Positions 22,275 through 33,274 of a stretch of 64,000 nucleotides of DNA are shown here, piece after piece. The stretch covers positions 109,378 to 173,377 of the forward strand of contig PS015202.1 in the NCBI GenBank assembly GCA_048213135.1, read 5' to 3'. Under the pieces are notes generated by a model. The model saw only the letters and a list, made by a program, of their open reading frames with translations, was not told the origin of the DNA and did no database searches. Made by a program: the position numbers and the translations under genes. Within the stretch, counting starts at the first letter, position 1; every line of letters begins with the position of its first letter. Origin of the DNA: Reclinomonas americana ATCC 50394. Lineage: Eukaryota; Jakobida; Jakobea; Jakobida.

Positions 22275-23338
22275 ATGCCTTCACAACGGTCGACATTTTC
22301 TCATATGGGCGAGTGGGTGGAGGAGACGCGATTTTTCGGGGTGCACCCGATTGCGTTGATGGATGATGTGTACAACATGATTCAGGACTATGTGGTGGAG
22401 GCGGGTCGATCGTTGGACGATCATTTGTATGCCGAGATGCGTGTGATTGATAAGGGAGCGACGATTGAGCGTATCAAGCAGGTGAGGGAGTGTCTCTCCG
22501 CGTGAGAGTGGGTATGTTGCTTACACATGTGCGTTGAGTAGACGGTGTCGCGATACATGGAGATCTTGGTCGATCTGCGCGATCGCAACTATGACAAGTT
22601 TGAGATGTACGCGCTGCGCAATGTGTTTCGCTTGCCTGAGGCGCTGAGCATCGACACGCTCTCGGCGGTTGCGTGCAGTCACTCGCTCACGCGCATCTAT
22701 GGCGGTTGCTCATGCGCACGTGCGCGCACACACGCAGGATGTCGATGTCACTTACACGGACGACGACGAGGCCAAGTTGGATGAGGAGATTGAGCGGCTA
22801 CGAGAGGACGTGCGCAACGTTGCGTGGTGCCACTGTGGTAAAGAGAGAGTGTGTCTTGTCTCACGCGCGCAGGGGCGGGTGGAGCGCAGATGGCATTCTG
22901 GCGACGGAAAGTGCGCAGCGAGTTGGAGAGTCTGCGATTGTCGATTGGTGGTCTCGAGAAGATCCGTGATGCGCTCAGTGAGCTGACATCCACATCGTCG
23001 AGAGCACAAGGTAGGGTGATGCTTCTTGCGAGGGAGGAAAGGATGCTTGGCGTCAACTCAATCGATCGCGACAATCAGTCAATGTGTTGAAAGATCTCAT
23101 GATCCCGCTGGCCTCGGCAAGGCAAGAGGCCGGTGTGGCACTGGCGCGTGTCGAATCCGCGCTGACCTCCTTCTGCGACGCCAATCGAATCGAAACCGGC
23201 GCAGGTGAGGATATAAGAGAGAGACAGAAAGAGAGGGGAAGTCGACGTTTGCGCTGAAGTCGATTCTGTGCAGGAGCGTCAAGAAGCGCAGTGGCCGATG
23301 CTGCAATGCGGTCGGTGCCACATGCGCATGCGCTGTGA
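22275..23338 (+). CDS. MIS12: MIS12/Mtw1 kinetochore protein
   Basis: Subunit of the MIS12 (MIND) complex that links inner kinetochore to KNL1/NDC80. Exon 1 has the family signature EETRFFGVHPIALMDDVYNM followed by YVVEAGRSLDDHLYAE. Exon 2 has NYDKFEMYALRNVFRLPEAL, the hallmark Mis12 motif. Two following introns use gttgcg donors (22668 and 22819). The rest is coiled coil (LDEEIERLREDVRN, RSELESLRLSIGGLEKIRD, MIPLASARQEAGVALARVES) and ends at TGA 23336-23338. It is divergent from VPS26C with about 240 bp between starts. Confidence 0.88.
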
Positions 23339-23490
23339 AGAGTACCAGAGGCGGCTGGGAGGCGAAACGAGTTGAGAGGAATGTGGAGGGGGAAAAAGAA
23401 GAAAATGTAAAAAAATCATGATTGTTGGCAGTTGTCGCCGTCCTGTCGCGAATGTTTTCGTTGATTGTGTTGTTGGTGAGCGAGAGCAAC

Positions 23491-24529
23491 ATGTCGCGTG
23501 CCAGCAGCAGCAGCGTGGCTGGTGTGATCACCGAGTCCATGATCTTGCAAGCGAGTGGTGAGATCAGTGTCGACAGTGTGACGTTTCTCCCGTTACGAAA
23601 CCTCGGTGAGCGATCGCGAAAGTTCCACAGTGAAGGAAGACACGCTCATCCCGCGTGATCCCACCCAGGCCTGACCAGCTTGAACGGTGTGGAGGTGTGT
23701 GAACGGTGCACGGAGCTGGACGCCTCCATGAACCGCGTGTGCGAGATTGGCGCAGTCACCTCACTGGCCGAGCTTCGCGTGTTGCGACTCATTGGCAACC
23801 GCGTGAACGACCTCAGCGTGCTGGCCAACGTGCCAACCCTCCAGCAGCTGTTCCTCCAGGGCAACGCCATTGCCGACGTGCAGGCGTTGGCACCGCTGAA
23901 GCACTGTCACGGGTTGCAGATGCTCAGTCTGCAGAACTACGATCGCTCCATGCCCAACCCGGTGTGCGAGACCGCCGACTATTGGCGGCAAGTGCGTGCG
24001 CTGTTGCCGCAGGTGCGCGTGCTCGACGGCAAGAGATTACACATTGAGGTGCGTTTTCTCCTCGCAAAGATCCGTCGCAGTGGCAAATGATCCTAACGCT
24101 GGTTGTTTCGTGCAGTGCATGTCAGAGACAGGCGTCGGCCCTGAGCCCGACATGGAGGCCTCGCAGTCGGGCAGCAGCGGTGCCGACGATATCGTCATTC
24201 CGAAGACCGCGCCCTGGCTGACCAGTTGCGTCGCTCTGCTCCCCAGCGCAGTCGACAACTGCGACTGACTGACTCCTGTCTCGCGCCTGCAGAGTACGAG
24301 TGGAACCCCGACAAGCCGCACTTTGACGAGGTCAAGCGCAGCATCAACTCCATCTCCCAGGGCTTCAAGAGTTGCGATGCGGAGGGCGCACCAAGCACAT
24401 GATCTGCCGTCTCTCTCTCACACATCATTCACAGACGATGTCATTGACTGTCGCAAGTTGCTGGCCAAAGCTGATGAGCTGCTGGCAGGCACCAGTGGAG
24501 GAGGAGGCAGCAGCAGCAGCAGCAAATGA
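23491..24529 (+). CDS. Leucine-rich repeat protein (SDS22/LRRC56/U2A'-like)
   Basis: Starts MSRASSSSVAGVITES. After an intron the repeats read LTSLNGVEVCERCTELDAS, SLAELRVLRLIGNRVNDLSV, NVPTLQQLFLQGNAIADVQA and HGLQMLSLQNYDRSMPNPVC, then an LRR-cap-like YWRQVRALLPQVRVLDGKRL. About four SDS22-type repeats and the cap resemble LRRC56 and related ciliary or splicing LRR proteins; which one cannot be told. The C-terminal part is acidic (VGPEPDMEASQSG, WNPDKPHFDEVKRSINSIS) and ends in a Ser run. Two introns have gttgcg donors (24225 and 24371). Stop at 24527-24529. Confidence 0.75.
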
Positions 24530-24575
24530 ACAACGCGTGTTTCACTGACTTGAGTCAGAGAGAGAGAGCAAACAG

Positions 24576-24857
24576 TCAGCGGAAGTCAGGGCGATCCTTG
24601 AATCGCAGTCGCATGTCCAACTGAAAGCGCACAAGTCAGAGTGTGTCTTGTGCCTCCCTGTGTGTCTCACCCGCACACGCACCTGTCCTCGTCGACACTC
24701 AAAGTACTGTCGTCGCACCTTGTCGCACTCCTCACTCAGATGATTCGACTCGACCTTGAGGCACTCCTTGAAGGGCCTCTTCTGCTCGCGGAAGCACGCA
24801 GTCGCCACAATGCACTCAATCAGCTGCTGTCGCAGCTTGTTGCAGCTCTTGCCCATT
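24576..24857 (-). CDS. COA5: COA5/PET191-type cytochrome c oxidase assembly factor (twin CX9C)
   Basis: Small mitochondrial intermembrane-space protein, 72 residues when spliced. It starts MGKSCNKLRQQLIECIV; then comes TACFREQKRPFKECLK, HLSEECDKVRRQYFECRRGQ and, after one intron, LDMRLRFKDRPDFR. Cys5/Cys15 and Cys44/Cys54 form two CX9C pairs, with an extra pair at 21/32, matching Pet191. Length and the closing LDMRxRF segment also fit the family (about 70 residues). Start codon 24857-24855; stop 24578-24576. It is divergent, 67 bp, from the mitochondrial carrier gene. Confidence 0.9.
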
Positions 24858-24924
24858 GTGTGAATAGAATAGAGAACGAAGGACACAGATGTCCCCTCGC
24901 GTGTTTGTTTGTTCTGACTCCGCG

Positions 24925-26285
24925 ATGAGCTCTGATCGCTACTTTGGCCCTCACTGGAGACACCTGATCGCGGGGACACTAGCAGGCGCAGTGTCCATGG
25001 CCGCAGTGGTCTGTGTGGAGCATGCACACGCACACAGTACACACACACACACAGTCACTGATGCACTCATGCACAGGCGCCCATTGATCTTGTCAAGACG
25101 CGCTTGCAAGGTTCTTCTTCTCTCGTCTCTCTTTCTTGCGCCCACTCTTGTGGCTCAAATGCAAGACCACTCTGGCAGCACAAGAGACCTGGTCCAAGGT
25201 GCCTGGCATGTACCGGCCTGTGTACCGGAACTCGTTTCATGCAGTGCGACAGATCTATGCCTCCGACGGGCTCGCCGGCTTCTACAGAGGCGTGGCACCA
25301 GCTGTACTCGGCTCTGCCATGTCGTGGGGACTGTACTTTCTCATGTTTCGTCGCTCGTTCCATCGTTTGCGAGGCAGCAGCTGAGAGCTTCGTCTGTGGG
25401 CGCAGATACAACAAGTTCAAATCGATGGCCAGTGGTGGTGAGAATGTGGAGCTGGGCCCGCTGGGCATTGTTTCGACGAGTACAGGTGCCGGCGCTGTCG
25501 TCTGCTGCATCACCAATCCGGTGTGGTTGATCAAGACGCGAATGCAGTTGGAGGTGTTGAATGCGGCACCGCCTCTGACAGTGGGCGCTGCTGCTGCATC
25601 GCCATCACCAGTGCCACCGCCGCCACCGTCGTACAAGAGTATTGGGAATGCGTTTAGAGAGATCCTTCGTGTCGACGGACCGCGTGGCTTGTGGCGAGGC
25701 CTCGGGCCGGCACTGGTGATGACCTCGCACGGGGGACTGCAGTTTGTGGCCTACGAAGAGTTGCAGCGACTGTTTCAGTGGTTTGAGTGGAACCGCTTGC
25801 CGCCGACGCAGCAGGCGCACACACAGAGGCGAGATATCAAGCTGGTGCGGCCACTGGTCTCCCATCCGCCTTTGCTCCCTCACTCACTCACTCACTCGCG
25901 GTACGGGGGAGCAGAACTCGTGGCACTTTTTCGTCGCCGGCTACGCCTCCAAGATCGTCGCCACTGTCGGCACCTACCCACTGGCGGTGTGTCACCACCC
26001 CGCGTGCTCTATGCACGTCCATCCCTTTTCCCATGACACGATGCGTCGCAGGTGATGAAGACGCGAATGCAAGACTGGAAGAACCGCGACAATACGCTAT
26101 ACTCCAGCATGTGGGACGCCGCCAAGAAGATCTACCACAACGAGGGCGTGCGCGGCTTCTACAAGGCCGTCCTCCCGAACACCTTCAAGGTCGCGCCCGC
26201 CAGCGCCGTCACATTAGTGGTCTACGAAGCCGCCTCCAAGTGGCTGCGTGCCCTCGACAGCGTAGAAGACACCGCACCACGATAA
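24925..26285 (+). CDS. Mitochondrial carrier (SLC25 family)
   Basis: Inner-membrane solute carrier with three tandem repeats. Start MSSDRYFGPHWRHLIAGTLA. Signature one is APIDLVKTRLQ, followed by YRPVYRNSFHAVRQIYASDG and GFYRGVAPAVLGSAMSWGLY. Signature two is NPVWLIKTRMQ, followed by SIGNAFREILRVDGPRGLWR and ALVMTSHGGLQFVAYEEL. Signature three is YPLAVMKTRMQ, followed by GVRGFYKAVLPNTFKV. The stop is at 26283-26285. SMSWGLYF and NPVWLIKTRMQ resemble the folate/FAD/NAD carrier branch (SLC25A32/33/36), so nucleotide-cofactor or folate transport is plausible but not proven. A proline/alanine-rich insert sits after signature two. Confidence 0.88.
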
Positions 26286-26355
26286 TAGAACCAAAACACA
26301 GACATGCGTCCTGTGTCTGCATTTCATCTTCGTTTTTCTCCGACAGACACACGCA

Positions 26356-26978
26356 ATGGCCTTCCGTCTCCCTCTCACTGCACTTGCTGTTGCCTTTGTG
26401 CTGGGCATGCTGGCTGTCGACTTGACCATGGACAGTCACGGTGACGACGTGGCCACGCGCGACATTCCTCTTCTCTACTATCGCGGTCACCGCACTGCGC
26501 AGTTCCCTCACAACATCACCATTGTGCTCGTCATTGTGTTTGGCGCGGTCTCGCTCATTGTCAACCTGGTCAAGAAGCGCTCGCTGGTGTTGGACTCGGT
26601 GTCGGCGGTGTTCATGATGTGAGTGTGTGTGCATGCATGCAAGAAGGTGATGATGATGCACATGCATGCATTCTGACTCGCATCTGCAGTGTTGGACTGT
26701 ATGGCTTTGTCGGTGTGCTCATTCCAGTTGCGCGAGTGCTGTGCACACTCTCTTGTAGTCTCGTGTGTGTCTCCGCTCATTGTGTGTGTGCGTGCGTGCA
26801 GGCGCAAGAGGCGATCAAGAGCCTGTCGCCTTCCGATCCGTCACTGGCTCCCTTGCTCGTCCTCGTTCAGCAGTGGCACTACATTATGGTCGCCTTGATG
26901 GTGCCGGTCATGGGCCTGCAGATTGCGTCGCATGCCCTCCCCGCGACCGGTGGCAAGAGCAAGCCGCATGCTCACTGA
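26356..26978 (+). CDS. Small multi-pass membrane protein, unknown function
   Basis: Three exons encode about 140 residues. The N-terminal segment LPLTALAVAFVLGMLAVDL could be a signal peptide or first membrane helix. A second helix is NITIVLVIVFGAVSLIVNLV. A third (GLYGFVGVLIP) follows the first intron. A fourth is YIMVALMVPVMGLQIASHAL near the C-terminus, which ends GGKSKPHAH. The second intron has a gttgcg donor (26727). No family is recognised; an ER or vesicle location is only a guess. The ATG lies 70 bp after the carrier stop on the same strand. Confidence 0.7.
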
Positions 26979-27045
26979 GTGCGTCCAATCATGTCGATTG
27001 TTTATCCGAGTTCAATGAACGCCAATCGTCCGCCCCTCTCTTTCA

Positions 27046-28756
27046 TCATCGATCCTCTGTTGAGAGCTCCCATTTGCTGAGGAAGGAGTAGTCGACGTAG
27101 ACCTTTTTGTTGTTCCGGTTGCGATAGGTGAGCTCCTTGACGCCCTGCATGTTGATGGTTTGGTCCAGTGCGCCGAGATATCTGCAAAGGGAGGGGTGAG
27201 ACACGCGCAGTGGCAGTCACGGACACAGGGGATCGTGACAGAACTTGTCCGGTCGCCGCAGTGTAATGATCTGCGTTGGTGTCGTGATGAGTATGGTGCC
27301 GCCCAGGATGCAGTGCGCAGCGCACAAACCTTGTGACTCCACCTGTCGGAGGTCGCCCCCTGGTCCAGGCAGTGCAGGTGGCCGTCGACCTGCACGCCAG
27401 CAACAAGCAGTGAGCAACAGCAGAAGCCTCGTCATCTCCTCGGCAACCACGCAACAGAAATATAGTACAAGTACAGGTGACCCACAAGAGTTCTGGCGCC
27501 GCCACGAAGTGAGTGTGAACTGGATGCACATTACGACATCACACTCCACAGCACGCAACTTGCCGACGACGGGATCACACCCGGCCTTCTGGTGCGGCTC
27601 CAACTCCAAACGACTAACGATGCCACACAATCAGCTCCCGCTGTCTGCATCTGCCTCGCAGTGCACGAGCCACCAACCGTGTCAAGTTCTCCCAATCCCA
27701 CTTGATTTTCTTGTACACGTGGATGAGTTCGTTGTCGGTGGATCGGAAGAACACGCGGTGTCGCACGGTGCCGACGGCCGAGACGAGTCCGTTTACCGGC
27801 GGAATGCCGAGCTCGGTGGTCAGATCGCGCTCTTTTGATCCCATTCGCGACACCTTGATCAAATGACTGCCATCACGATCGTGCACAGTGAGTTGCTATT
27901 CTCAGTCGCTGTCTCTCTCTCCTCGCATGCACACACACCCGTCGCTGTTGCGCACACGGTACTTGCCCAGTGCCAGCGAGAACTGCTGACGAATGTCTGC
28001 CGCCGCATCGGCAGCGTCCTCCACCGCACGCTCATCCAGAGCAGCCGCGGCCTCGGACACCTCATCGTCGGCGTCGCCAGCACCCGACAGGTCGTCGCTG
28101 ACACTGCCGTCCACGAGCTGCGCCACCGCCAACCCTGCAGAACCCGCCGACGCCGACATGCGCACATGCACCGGCTGTGGCGGTGGCAGAGGCGGGGGTG
28201 TGGCCGGTCGACCTGCTTCCACTCCAGCTGCGGCGGCGACTGCCGGTGGAGCGGACACTGACCGCCCGGCTGTGACTGCATGAGGCGCGGATGAGCCAAG
28301 GAAGACGACACGCCGACGAGCATCACGCACCCCCACGCTCCTCCTTGCGTCTCTGCGAGGTCCGATCAATGAGCCACGCCAGTGAAACCACAGTGATTGT
28401 GGTGAGGAAGCACGCTGGCCAGAACCCGAGCAATGAGAACACTGCGAGCAAGAGAGCGTCAGCTGGAGAGAGGTAATATAGGAGAGAGAAGAAACGCACG
28501 CATGCCCAGTGTGATGCACAGTCTGCGGACAGCAACAACAAACGAGTCAGCAAGTCGTCGGAAGAAAGTAGATCACCCATGACGCAACACTCCAAATGCC
28601 AACTGCACGGCACCAAATAGTGAGTGCATGTGTGTGAGAGAAAGAGAGCGGGGGCGAGTCACACACACACACACGCACCAGTGCCCACTTGATCAAGTCG
28701 GCGGCATCACGCAGCAGATCTTTCCACTCTGCGCGTTGTCCGCGCAGGCGCTCCAT
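27046..28756 (-). CDS. Membrane-hairpin protein with possible C-terminal GRAM/PH-like region
   Basis: The likely start is MERLRGQRAEWKDLL (28756-28754), though an upstream exon is possible. After short introns comes a hydrophobic double segment (HGLCITLGMPDALLLAVF, FWPACFLTTITVVSLAWLID) that resembles reticulon-type or GRAMD4-type hairpins. Then follow a Pro/Ala-rich acidic linker and a folded-looking region (FSLALGKYRVRNSDG, HLIKVSRMGSKERDL, TVRHRVFFRSTDNELIHVYK). The C-terminus has ILGGTILITTPTQIITLRRP and YLGALDQTINMQGVKELTYR, which could be a GRAM-like beta domain. One intron has a gttgcg donor (27559). The first in-frame stop is 27048-27046. Function is not assigned. Confidence 0.55.
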
Positions 28757-29041
28757 GGCATCACGCAGGTCCTCCACTGCGAGAAGGTAAGTGAGAAACA
28801 GCACGTTCTGCCCCTGCTTTCTCTCTCACGCAGAGAGTACCGGCATAGCGGATCTTGTGCATTCTTGGCAGTCCGACACAATGATCAATACAAATGACAA
28901 CTTCGCGTGGTCAGCAGGGGCGGCACGTTTTATTCGTGTGCACTGCAGTATAAAACCCTGCGTTTTCCAGTCTATACGCGAAACACTATAGGAGGGGAGG
29001 CTAAACAATTAACACGACTATAAAAAGAAACACGACGTTGG

Positions 29042-31384
29042 CTATGCCTGCGGAACAGTGGTCAGCAGAGCGAGGAACACGGTGCACCAGAGCGGCATGG
29101 TGCACACGGCACACTGTTCGTGATTGATGAGCGACTTAACAACAGCAGCAGCAAGCAATCGGAGTGTCACACAACAATCATCTGCCAGAAGAGCAGCTCG
29201 GCGGTCTCGTCCTTGTTGAACTTCAACAGTTGAGACATGGTGCTCAACGCCACTGCGCGCATTCGCATCGATTGAACAACGACGTAGATATAGCCTCAGT
29301 GTCTGGCATCGACCACTCACCAGCAGTGGGCGTCGCCGTCTCCACCATCAGCACGAAGAGGATGAGACGATCCGACGGCAGCACGCCGATTTTCCACATT
29401 GTGTACACGAGGGTGGTGAGCACGGCTGGCATCAGCAGCTGACGGCCAACTAGTGAGCCCACAATGAACTTGATGCGCAGACCGCGCCCGTCGTTCTCCA
29501 CTGCTGCAGCGGGAGCCGGAGGATTTGACGACTCCGCAGGCGACTGCTGGGGATGCTCCTCGGGGCTCTCGCCCCCGGCAAGTCGTCGGCCCTTGGGTGT
29601 GGGCGGCGGCTGGTTGTCGGGCGACTCACCGTCCATGGCAACCATCTCCACATCTCGCTCGCCTGCCTCCGATGCTGGTGGTGGCGGTGATGATGCGCGG
29701 TCACGTTGCTCCTGCTCTCGTCGCTGCTTGCGAGCACGCCACTGCGTGCGGAAGGTGACCGCCAGGGCGCCACCGAGACTGAGCATGGCGACCAGCACAA
29801 ACGAGTCGCCAGTGATGTACAAGGCCGACATCTGCACCGTAGCTGGTGAGCGTTGTGAAAAGAAAAGAAGGGTGAGAGGAGAGCGACAACACACCAGTGG
29901 CCGCAACAGCAGCGGTGGCTGTGTGGTCAGTCGCTTCAGGGGGCCAATCATGCCCACAAATACACCAATCAGACTCGACAGCGTAGGTGGCTTGGTGAAC
30001 AGCTTGAGAATGGGCAGGACCTTGGTGCGGAACGTGGACGGTGCTGGACCGTGAGGCGCGCCAGCACCGTCGGCGCCATCTGTGCGAGCGTGACTCAGAC
30101 GGAGGCATTAGCTGGGGGCGCGACACAGGGTGCACACGTACCTTGCAACTGCGCATACGATGTGGCCGCACTGGGGCCGGCCGGTGGCGACATTAGTATG
30201 TAGCCGACGACCCACGGCAGAATGGCTCCGAGAATGGTGACCAGAGAAATGTATCTGCAACACAGACGGTGAGTCGACACACAGTCTCTCGTTCTGCAAG
30301 TGCAGTGAACCGCACCCCTTGGCCAACTTCTCGAGTTCGGGAATGGTCAGTCCATACACCGAAAAGATCTCACTCGTTACCGTGGCTGCACGAGGGGCAC
30401 AGGAGATGATGAGTCAGATGATCGATGTGTTGGTGTGGCAGCGACTTGACCGATACGAACCAAGCACAATGACCAGCGGCAGGTTGCCTGGTGCACACGA
30501 TCAGTGGTGAGGCACGTGACGAGCTTCCGCATGCGAGCGACACGCCAAACCTGCATTGTTGAAGATGATACTGGCCACCAGCAGGCTGCGCAGTTTCTTT
30601 GGTGGTCGAACGCACAGGCGAACAAACAGCGGCACGATGAGCATGCCGACGGCTGCGAGCGGCGTGCAGGATGAGGATGAGCTCCAGTAAGAGCCTTCCC
30701 CAGGTCTCTCAGTGTCACGTAACTGACGTACACTCCCTGGCACACAATCACCGGCCACTGCTCCGCCACGCGGCCGAGATCAAAGGTCTCAGATATCTGT
30801 GCAGAGAAAACACAAGCCTCAGCAGCAGCGAATACCGCAGCGGAGTGGAGCAAGACTGGCACCGCGCACCCGCATGAAGAGAAACGCCGGAATGACAATG
30901 TAAAACTGCACGCGGGCCATGGTCTCCGCAAACGACTCGCTGACCACATTGGAGAACACGAGGTACGCTCCTGCCGCCAGCGATAAGCAAAGTGCGGGGG
31001 CCGGCAGAATAAAAAAGAATAAAAAGATATTTCGCCCCCGAGGAGGAGTCGAACCTCTACGCCGTCAAGCGTCTACGGATTTGAAGTCCGCACACTGAAC
31101 CGTCAGAGCTCACAGGGGCAAAGGAACAAATGGCAGATTCTAAGCATGGCAACAATGCACTCGCACACTACGTGCAGCGTGAAGGAAACGCGCGTGCACT
31201 TGTGCCTCTGTGTCTGCGTGTGCCTTTCTGCATGCATGTGCATGCATGGAAAGATCATCTCCGACTCACTCCGACTCTCTCTCTCTTTGTGAGATTGCTC
31301 ACCGCCCGACGCCAGCACCACGCTGAGCAACACCGACGCTGATGCATCAGCAAAGAGACTGAGTAGCACCGAGGCTGATGACAT
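29042..31384 (-). CDS. PIN-like / auxin efflux carrier (AEC, PILS) family transporter
   Basis: Multi-pass membrane transporter built from about nine exons. It starts MSSASVLLSLFADASASVLL (31384). It continues GAYLVFSNVVSESFAETMAR and FYIVIPAFLFMR, then ISETFDLGRVAEQWPV. The family motif NNAGNLPLVIVLG is formed across an intron. It continues YISLVTILGAILPWVVGY, FTKPPTLSSLIGVFVGMIGP and SFVLVAMLSLGGALAV. A long charged cytosolic loop follows, then FIVGSLVGRQLLMPAVLTTL, LILFVLMVETATPTAV and a last helix ending TTVPQA with TAG 29044-29042. NLPLVIV and the ATP(S/T)A motif are diagnostic for AEC proteins. In protists the substrate is unknown. The first intron holds tRNA-Sec on the same strand. Confidence 0.8.
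31011..31025 (-). terminator. RNA polymerase III termination signal for tRNA-Sec
   Basis: On the minus strand the tRNA 3' end is followed within about ten bases by a run of five T (31025-31021) and then six T (31016-31011). This is the normal Pol III terminator pattern and supports independent transcription of the nested tRNA. Confidence 0.7.
31033..31119 (-). tRNA. trnU(uca): Selenocysteine tRNA, anticodon UCA
   Basis: 87 nt, the length of animal tRNA[Ser]Sec. The 5' end is GCCCCTGTG and the 3' end CTCCTCGGGGGCG. The acceptor pairs over 7 bp, then a T-T mismatch, then G-C. This extended arm and the mismatch mirror human tRNA-Sec. The anticodon loop is CTTCAAA (anticodon TCA) on a GCGGA/TCCGT stem. 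A long D stem, a variable arm with ACGC/GCGT pairing and a 4-bp T stem (GAGG/CCTC) complete the 9/4 fold. The B box GGTTCGACTCC is present. It decodes UGA as selenocysteine, so the organism should have selenoproteins. It lies inside intron 1 of the AEC transporter. Confidence 0.93.
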
Positions 31385-31898
31385 GCTGCACAGAGAGAAG
31401 AGAGAGAGATTTGTGACAAATGCGACAGCAGAAAATAGATTGCCCTCGTTCTCCCTCTCCTCGCACACCTCTCAACCCCACGCTGGAGAGCAAGACACAA
31501 CGCCAGTCACTCACTCACACACGCGCGTCAGTGCTCTCGTGTGCTGTGGCGAAATAGTGACTGGCCGTGACCCACAAGCCGATCGACAGCATCGGAGTGG
31601 TGGATCGTCTTCGCGCACCCCGCCCTTGCCTTTCAGTGATAATTTTCTTTTGGTAGTTTCTCCGTCTACGGGGATGCATCTCCACGGTGCGTCCCCCCGT
31701 GTAACACAAAACAAGAACAACGAAGGATGAACAAGCAAGTCGCATTGCAACTTTCTTCGGCTACCTCAATGTACAACGACGAAACAAGCTCTCTCCCTTC
31801 TTCTGTTCACGGCAGTGTCACTCGCTCTCGTTGAGTCGCCGGACCAACTGCGCACTCGTATCAGCACAAGAAGCAAGCTTTCCCTCAGCGATCAGCAG
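31385..31898. other. Intergenic region
   Basis: About 510 bases between the AEC transporter start (31384) and the NNF1 stop (31899), both genes on the minus strand. It is mixed CT/CA-rich sequence. Short open frames exist in several frames, but none shows a family pattern or clean splice context. The transporter promoter is expected here. Confidence 0.35.
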
Positions 31899-32790
31899 TC
31901 AGAACGCAACTTCGGCGAGGATTGTCGGTGCCGTGTCGAGCGTGTCGGCAATGTTCCCGAGCCTCTCGCGCATTGTCGTCAGCTCGTTCGATGATCTCTC
32001 GTAGTCCTCCGTGAACTGCACAAAGCGATCTGAGCATCGGCTCCTTCCCATCGAAGACACCCAAGTTGTACCTGTCGCAGCATGGCCTGCAGATCGTCGC
32101 GTTCTCGTCGCTTCTCCAGATACCTCTTGGCCTGCACGATCTCAGCCGGCGGCAACTCGCATGTCATTATGCTGTGCGCAGATGGATGAGAGAGAGAGAG
32201 AGAGAGCGGAGACAAGTCGTCGACAAGGGACGGAACTTGGGTCCGTCTGTCATTGCGTCGAGCATGTTGAGCTTTGTGAAGACGTCGTGCTCTTCCATGA
32301 TCGTGTCCAGCTCCGTCTGCGCCACACTCATCAGCCCTCACTCCTTCACACACACTCGTCGACGTCGACAATTAAACGCACTGTGGCATGACTTCTGATC
32401 TGTTGTGCAAACTGTGAATGCACGTCGAACATGAGCTCCTGCTGTGCCGGTGTCAAGTCGTCTTCCGCCTGTGCTCTCTTGTGCCCTGCCCGAATACACA
32501 CACACAGTCAATCATCATCGCATCGAGGTCGTCCTTGACTGTCACTCACCCACTCGCGCACATCTCGCCAAGATCTCGTCCTTATCCAACGACGGATCAC
32601 GATAACACGTGCTGAGAATGGCCTCTCGCTGCGTCTCGCCCTTTGGCATCAACACCTCCGCCCCACCCATCATATAGTCCAACGCGCGTTGGAACGCCGC
32701 TCGCAACGCGCGTGATCGTGGACCCAGATGCGTCCCACTGGTGCTGACAGTGCTGCCGACGGCCGCCTCCTCGTCTGCGGCGCTGGCCAT
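31899..32790 (-). CDS. NNF1: NNF1/PMF1 kinetochore protein
   Basis: Second subunit of the MIS12/MIND complex in this window. Start MASAADEEAAVGSTVST (32790). It continues SRALRAAFQRALDYMMGGAE. After an intron comes AEDDLTPAQQELMFD, then the Nnf1 hallmark ELDTIMEEHDVFTKLNMLDA (family form: EFxxIxEExxxxxKLNxLD). An intron (donor gtcgacg) then joins FRPF to IMTCELPPAEIVQAKRYLEK, which matches the second conserved block. The rest is coiled coil (FTEDYERSSNELTTMRERLG) ending LAEVAF with TGA 31901-31899. Identification rests on pattern, not alignment scores. Confidence 0.78.
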
Positions 32791-32941
32791 TTCTGCTGTC
32801 TTCGCTCACACCGCGCGCGAATTGGATTTTCACAACGGTCAAATAGATTTTGAAGCGAGCGTGGAGCAAAGAGGCACGTTCTCTCTTACACTCACACTCT
32901 CGTCTGTGTGCTCACCCCACTCACACAGGAGACAGAGGCGA

Positions 32942-33106
32942 ATGGATCTTCAAGTGTCAACACTGACCACGGTGGAGGAGTACTTGTGGCAACTGCACGC
33001 ACAGCTGGCGTCGCGAGTGCAGGAGGCGGTGCAGGGAGGAGTGGAGCGGTTGCAGCAGGAGAGTGAGGCCAAGAAGCGCGAACTCCTCGCCATGTGCGAT
33101 GAATGA
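32942..33106 (+). CDS. 54-residue coiled-coil protein, unknown
   Basis: Single-exon frame starting MDLQVSTLTTVEEYLWQLHA and ending AKKRELLAMCDE with TGA 33104-33106. It is entirely helical and amphipathic. It starts about 150 bp from the divergent NNF1 start. A possible 5' UTR intron ends at the cacacag near 32929. Small subunits of kinetochore, dynein or BLOC-type complexes look like this, but no family is assigned. Confidence 0.5.
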   Translation: MDLQVSTLTTVEEYLWQLHAQLASRVQEAVQGGVERLQQESEAKKRELLAMCDE

Positions 33107-33274
33107 CACAGCGACACCCTCCCAGTGTACAGCAGTAGTTTGAAAGGAAGTACTTCAATGCGCCCTCTTGCGTGCACGCGTCTTTTTCCGTCGCTGTTCT
33201 TGCTGCACCTCCGTGGCCATCTCAGTGAGGTGCGCAGCGGGCATTCGGGTGGTCAGCACTCCGCGCCGTCTTCA

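Noticed and set aside
24641-24928. Plus-strand open frame opposite COA5
   Set aside because: The minus-strand twin CX9C pattern and the Pet191-like length fully explain this stretch. The plus frame has no features.
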